Of a stretch of DNA of 60,047 nt, positions 59,701 to 60,047 are shown one piece after another (within the stretch, counting starts at the first letter, position 1; every line of letters begins with the position of its first letter). Under the pieces are notes generated by a model. The model searched no databases. It saw only the letters and a list, made by a program, of their open reading frames with translations, and was not told the origin of the DNA. Source of the DNA: Acidobacteriota bacterium (lineage in GTDB: Bacteria > Acidobacteriota > Thermoanaerobaculia > Multivoradales > JAHZIX01); contig JAXHTF010000018.1 of the NCBI GenBank assembly GCA_034211275.1, forward strand, positions 1 through 60,047, read 5' to 3'. The position numbers were made by a program, and so were the translations under genes.

Positions 59701-60047
59701 CTCTCCACCGCCGGCCGGGGCCGATCCGTGGGCAGCTCCAGGGTCCAGGGAACGGGCTCCAGCCGGCGGCGCCAGAATTCGAGCTGCCGCGACCGGCGGT
59801 CCCCCTCCAAGCGCCGCCGCTGCCACAGTACGTAGTCCGCGTATTGCACCGGCAGGGGTGGAAGAATCGGCTCCCCAGCCGGATCCCCGGGGCCGTTGTA
59901 GGCTCCAGGGAGGGCACCAGTGAGAGCATCAGTGAGAGCACCGTAGAGCTGCCCGAGCTCCTCGAAGAGGATCCCCTGAGACCAACCGTCGGAGACGATG
60001 TGGTGCACCACCAGCACCAGAGCGTGGTCCCGATGGCCCAGCCGCAC
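53781..60047 (-). CDS. NRPS, upstream subunit, N-terminus beyond window
   Basis: The 2088 codons visible continue past the right edge; the GTG at the edge is an internal Val. Domains: a truncated C (HHIVSDG at 15-21), A1 (~360-880; TSGSTGRPKG ~518), T1 (LGGHSLLATRV ~926), C2 (HHMVTDG ~1131), A2 (~1450-1960; TSGSTGRPKP ~1618) and T2 (LGGHSMLATQ ~2025). Eye-read specificity residues are DILQLGLVW for A1, the classical Gly code, and DAENIGTVV for A2, unassigned (Glu at the 239-equivalent may favour a basic side chain). It ends directly after T2 with a short acidic tail (ALLEDEEDDEGMQG). The next gene begins with an A domain, so no C domain lies at the junction. Confidence 0.97.
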   Translation of the reverse strand: MRLGHRDHALVLVVHHIVSDGWSQGILFEELGQLYGALTDALTGALPGAYNGPGDPAGEPILPPLPVQYADYVLWQRRRLEGDRRSRQLEFWRRRLEPVPWTLELPTDRPRPAVESHRGAALPVRLPAALVPRLERLARDHDGTLFMVLLAAFGALLSRLAGQDALLVGTPVAGRPRPELEGIVGLFANTLALPVNLASEAEAELTGAALLARMRAAVLAAFEHQEFPFEGLVAELNPERTRDRHPLFQVMLTLQNLPPRHQSAGDLELEALEAATGATRVDLTLELTQQDSEVFGVLEYAADLFDATTVNRWWGHLERLLGELCRHPGAPLAELEVLSPTQRRQLLGEWGDGGLETRLETQLVPWLWRRLSDEAHGAGVTGPDGELWSGPDLLRRAEVLAARLVNLGAGPERGVGLFLHRSPALVPALLGVLRSGSYYVPLDPAFPPERLRFMAQDAGLAVLLVDGEGDDAAVLDLPAEVPRLVLDPQGGCTSTDASGAPGELPPLENLDGASLAYVLYTSGSTGRPKGVEVPRGALAAFLAAMAQEPGLESSDVLVAVTTLSFDIAGLELFLPLVCGSRLVVASRRQGATGEALAELLEESGATALQATPATWRLLLEVEGWTLRKILSGGEALPRDLAAALAARLSKGLKTGLERSSPAEGSGPGLWNLYGPTETTVWSARRRLASNPSNLDQTVTVGGPIEGTRLYVLDRGFRPVLPGAPGELFVGGAGVTRGYRSRPARTAGAFVPDPLGEEPGGRLYRTGDRVRWRADGRLEFHGRWDAQVKVRGYRIELGEVEAALEAHRSVAQAAVKVVDGADAGARLAAFLVPADSEETLEEAALRRDLGERLPAYMVPSSFTVLEELPLTANRKVDRRRLPEPGGAGLARAPHLPPRTPDEEAVAAIWSQVLDRDEVGALDDFFLLGGHSLLATRVVARLRESLGVELPVATLFDASTVEALALRVAEARDEAREGGGAGGEEEVPLTVVPAEERRRLPLSFSQLRQWFLDQLEPGTPAYNLPTAVALVGDLDEAALERALQALVQRHEILRTRFVAASPEPVQVVEEDFELPLHRFDLRPLPPAEREEAFRQRAEEESAHSFRLDELPLLRAALVRMEEQEWRLLLTVHHMVTDGWSFGILLREVAELYGAIVEAQNPAAALPPLPLQYGDYASWQRRRLQGERLEAELDFWRRSLADGGSPPLALPTDHPRPAMQSFRGDQIPFVVEGPLRRRLEELARRHAGSLHMVLTATLEALFYRYTGQTDLTVGTFVAGRTRPELEGLIGFFVNTLALRTRFAPDAPFEELLTGVRSTTLGAYNHQQIPFEKLLEEVQPERDMSRTPLFQVMLVLQNVPVSKSLEVPGVELRTAEAGHLGRANFDLTFWIFETVDGLRGQLEYNRDLFEPASVERFLAHYQALLTAVAEEPGARLSRLPLVAEAERRQLLEEWNRPLVPREPEAASGTVVEAWFRRVQEAPSLPALREGSRRLTYGELATAVQRLAARLADAGAGPETVVALSFPRGVEQMVAVLATLAVGAAYAPLDPALPPRRLEAMVEDSGARLLLIGAAQEPPLAADFLEERGLAVLAVGDEDSREVPMERDWRPVAPDPQSLAYIIFTSGSTGRPKPVGISHGALANHTADAVATYGVGAQDRLLQFASLSFDASAEEIYPALTTGAELVLRDEEMLATPGDFLAACGRLGITVLNLPTAYWHALTADGGTLPECVTRVIIGGEKARVDALEAWQERHGESSALYNTYGPTEATVVAARWQADGDTDLAAEVPIGRPLGGCRLYVLDRDGEPLPVGVPGELYIAGAGLARGYLGRPGDTARVFLPDPFGAAAGARLYRTGDLGRWRHDGLLECLGRQDHQVKVRGYRIELGEIEACLRAETAVAEAVVDVRRTADSSPEAASARLVAWVVPAPEASQETTQLDADALREALRQQLPEYMLPAVFVPLDEMPLTTAGKVDRRALPDPDPAARTTGREFVAPETPSEQTLAAMVEELLGVEGVGIYDSFFDLGGHSMLATQYLSRIRDAFEVELPLRTLFEAPTVASLAVSVEEAILAELEALEALLEDEEDDEGMQG

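Overview
The window is a GC-rich bacterial chromosome segment. Long carbohydrate/beta-rich secreted proteins, a duplicated orphan MacB-like permease of the acidobacterial ADOP type, an IPTL-type C-terminal sorting tail and a large NRPS locus together suggest an Acidobacteriota-like organism. That assignment is inference; no rRNA, tRNA, ribosomal protein or CRISPR array is present to fix taxonomy.

Layout. (1) 1-12.6 kb, minus strand: the N-terminal 2813 codons of a giant DUF6603-like protein that runs off the left edge, a secreted beta-helix protein with an IPTL-CTERM-like tail, and a translationally coupled operon of lemA plus two TPM-domain (YgcG-like) membrane proteins. (2) 12.8-15.0 kb, plus strand: an exported S9 prolyl-oligopeptidase-type peptidase. 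(3) 15.0-23.9 kb: an accessory region of small, mostly membrane or orphan genes on the minus strand. Its first part (DUF4145-like gene, 4-TM protein, 2-TM protein) looks like an integron-style cassette array without integrase: one good attC-like site and two degenerate ones separate the genes. A 96-codon remnant of a second S9 peptidase lies just beyond. Then come an AT-rich AAA/STAND-type ATPase gene, a SLATT-like 2-TM protein, a tandem TY-Chap-like membrane protein and a zinc-ribbon/DUF2007 membrane protein. (4) 23.9-35.7 kb: membrane proteins, a TPM/zinc-ribbon protein, a three-fold repeated beta-helix protein, two paralogous exported sulfatases with LamG-like tails, DinB, an ICMT-like methyltransferase and small membrane proteins. 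(5) 35.7-60.0 kb: a nonribosomal peptide gene cluster with a cyclic-peptide-type ABC exporter, an ADOP permease, a NodU/CmcH-type carbamoyltransferase, a BrnT/BrnA toxin-antitoxin pair, and two NRPS genes (the upstream one cut by the right edge).

How it may work together. The two NRPS genes overlap by one base (TGATG) and the second ends in a thioesterase. Eye-read specificity residues predict Gly for the first complete module and Ala for the last; the other three A domains are not assigned. The carbamoyltransferase would modify the peptide and the ABC protein would export it. The NRPS layout is not canonical: the second protein runs A-T-C-C-A-T-C-A-T-TE, with no C domain at the subunit junction and two C domains in tandem separated by a repeat-rich linker. 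Its last A domain also carries an in-frame insert built around four copies of a 17-bp DNA repeat (GGTHLL in protein).
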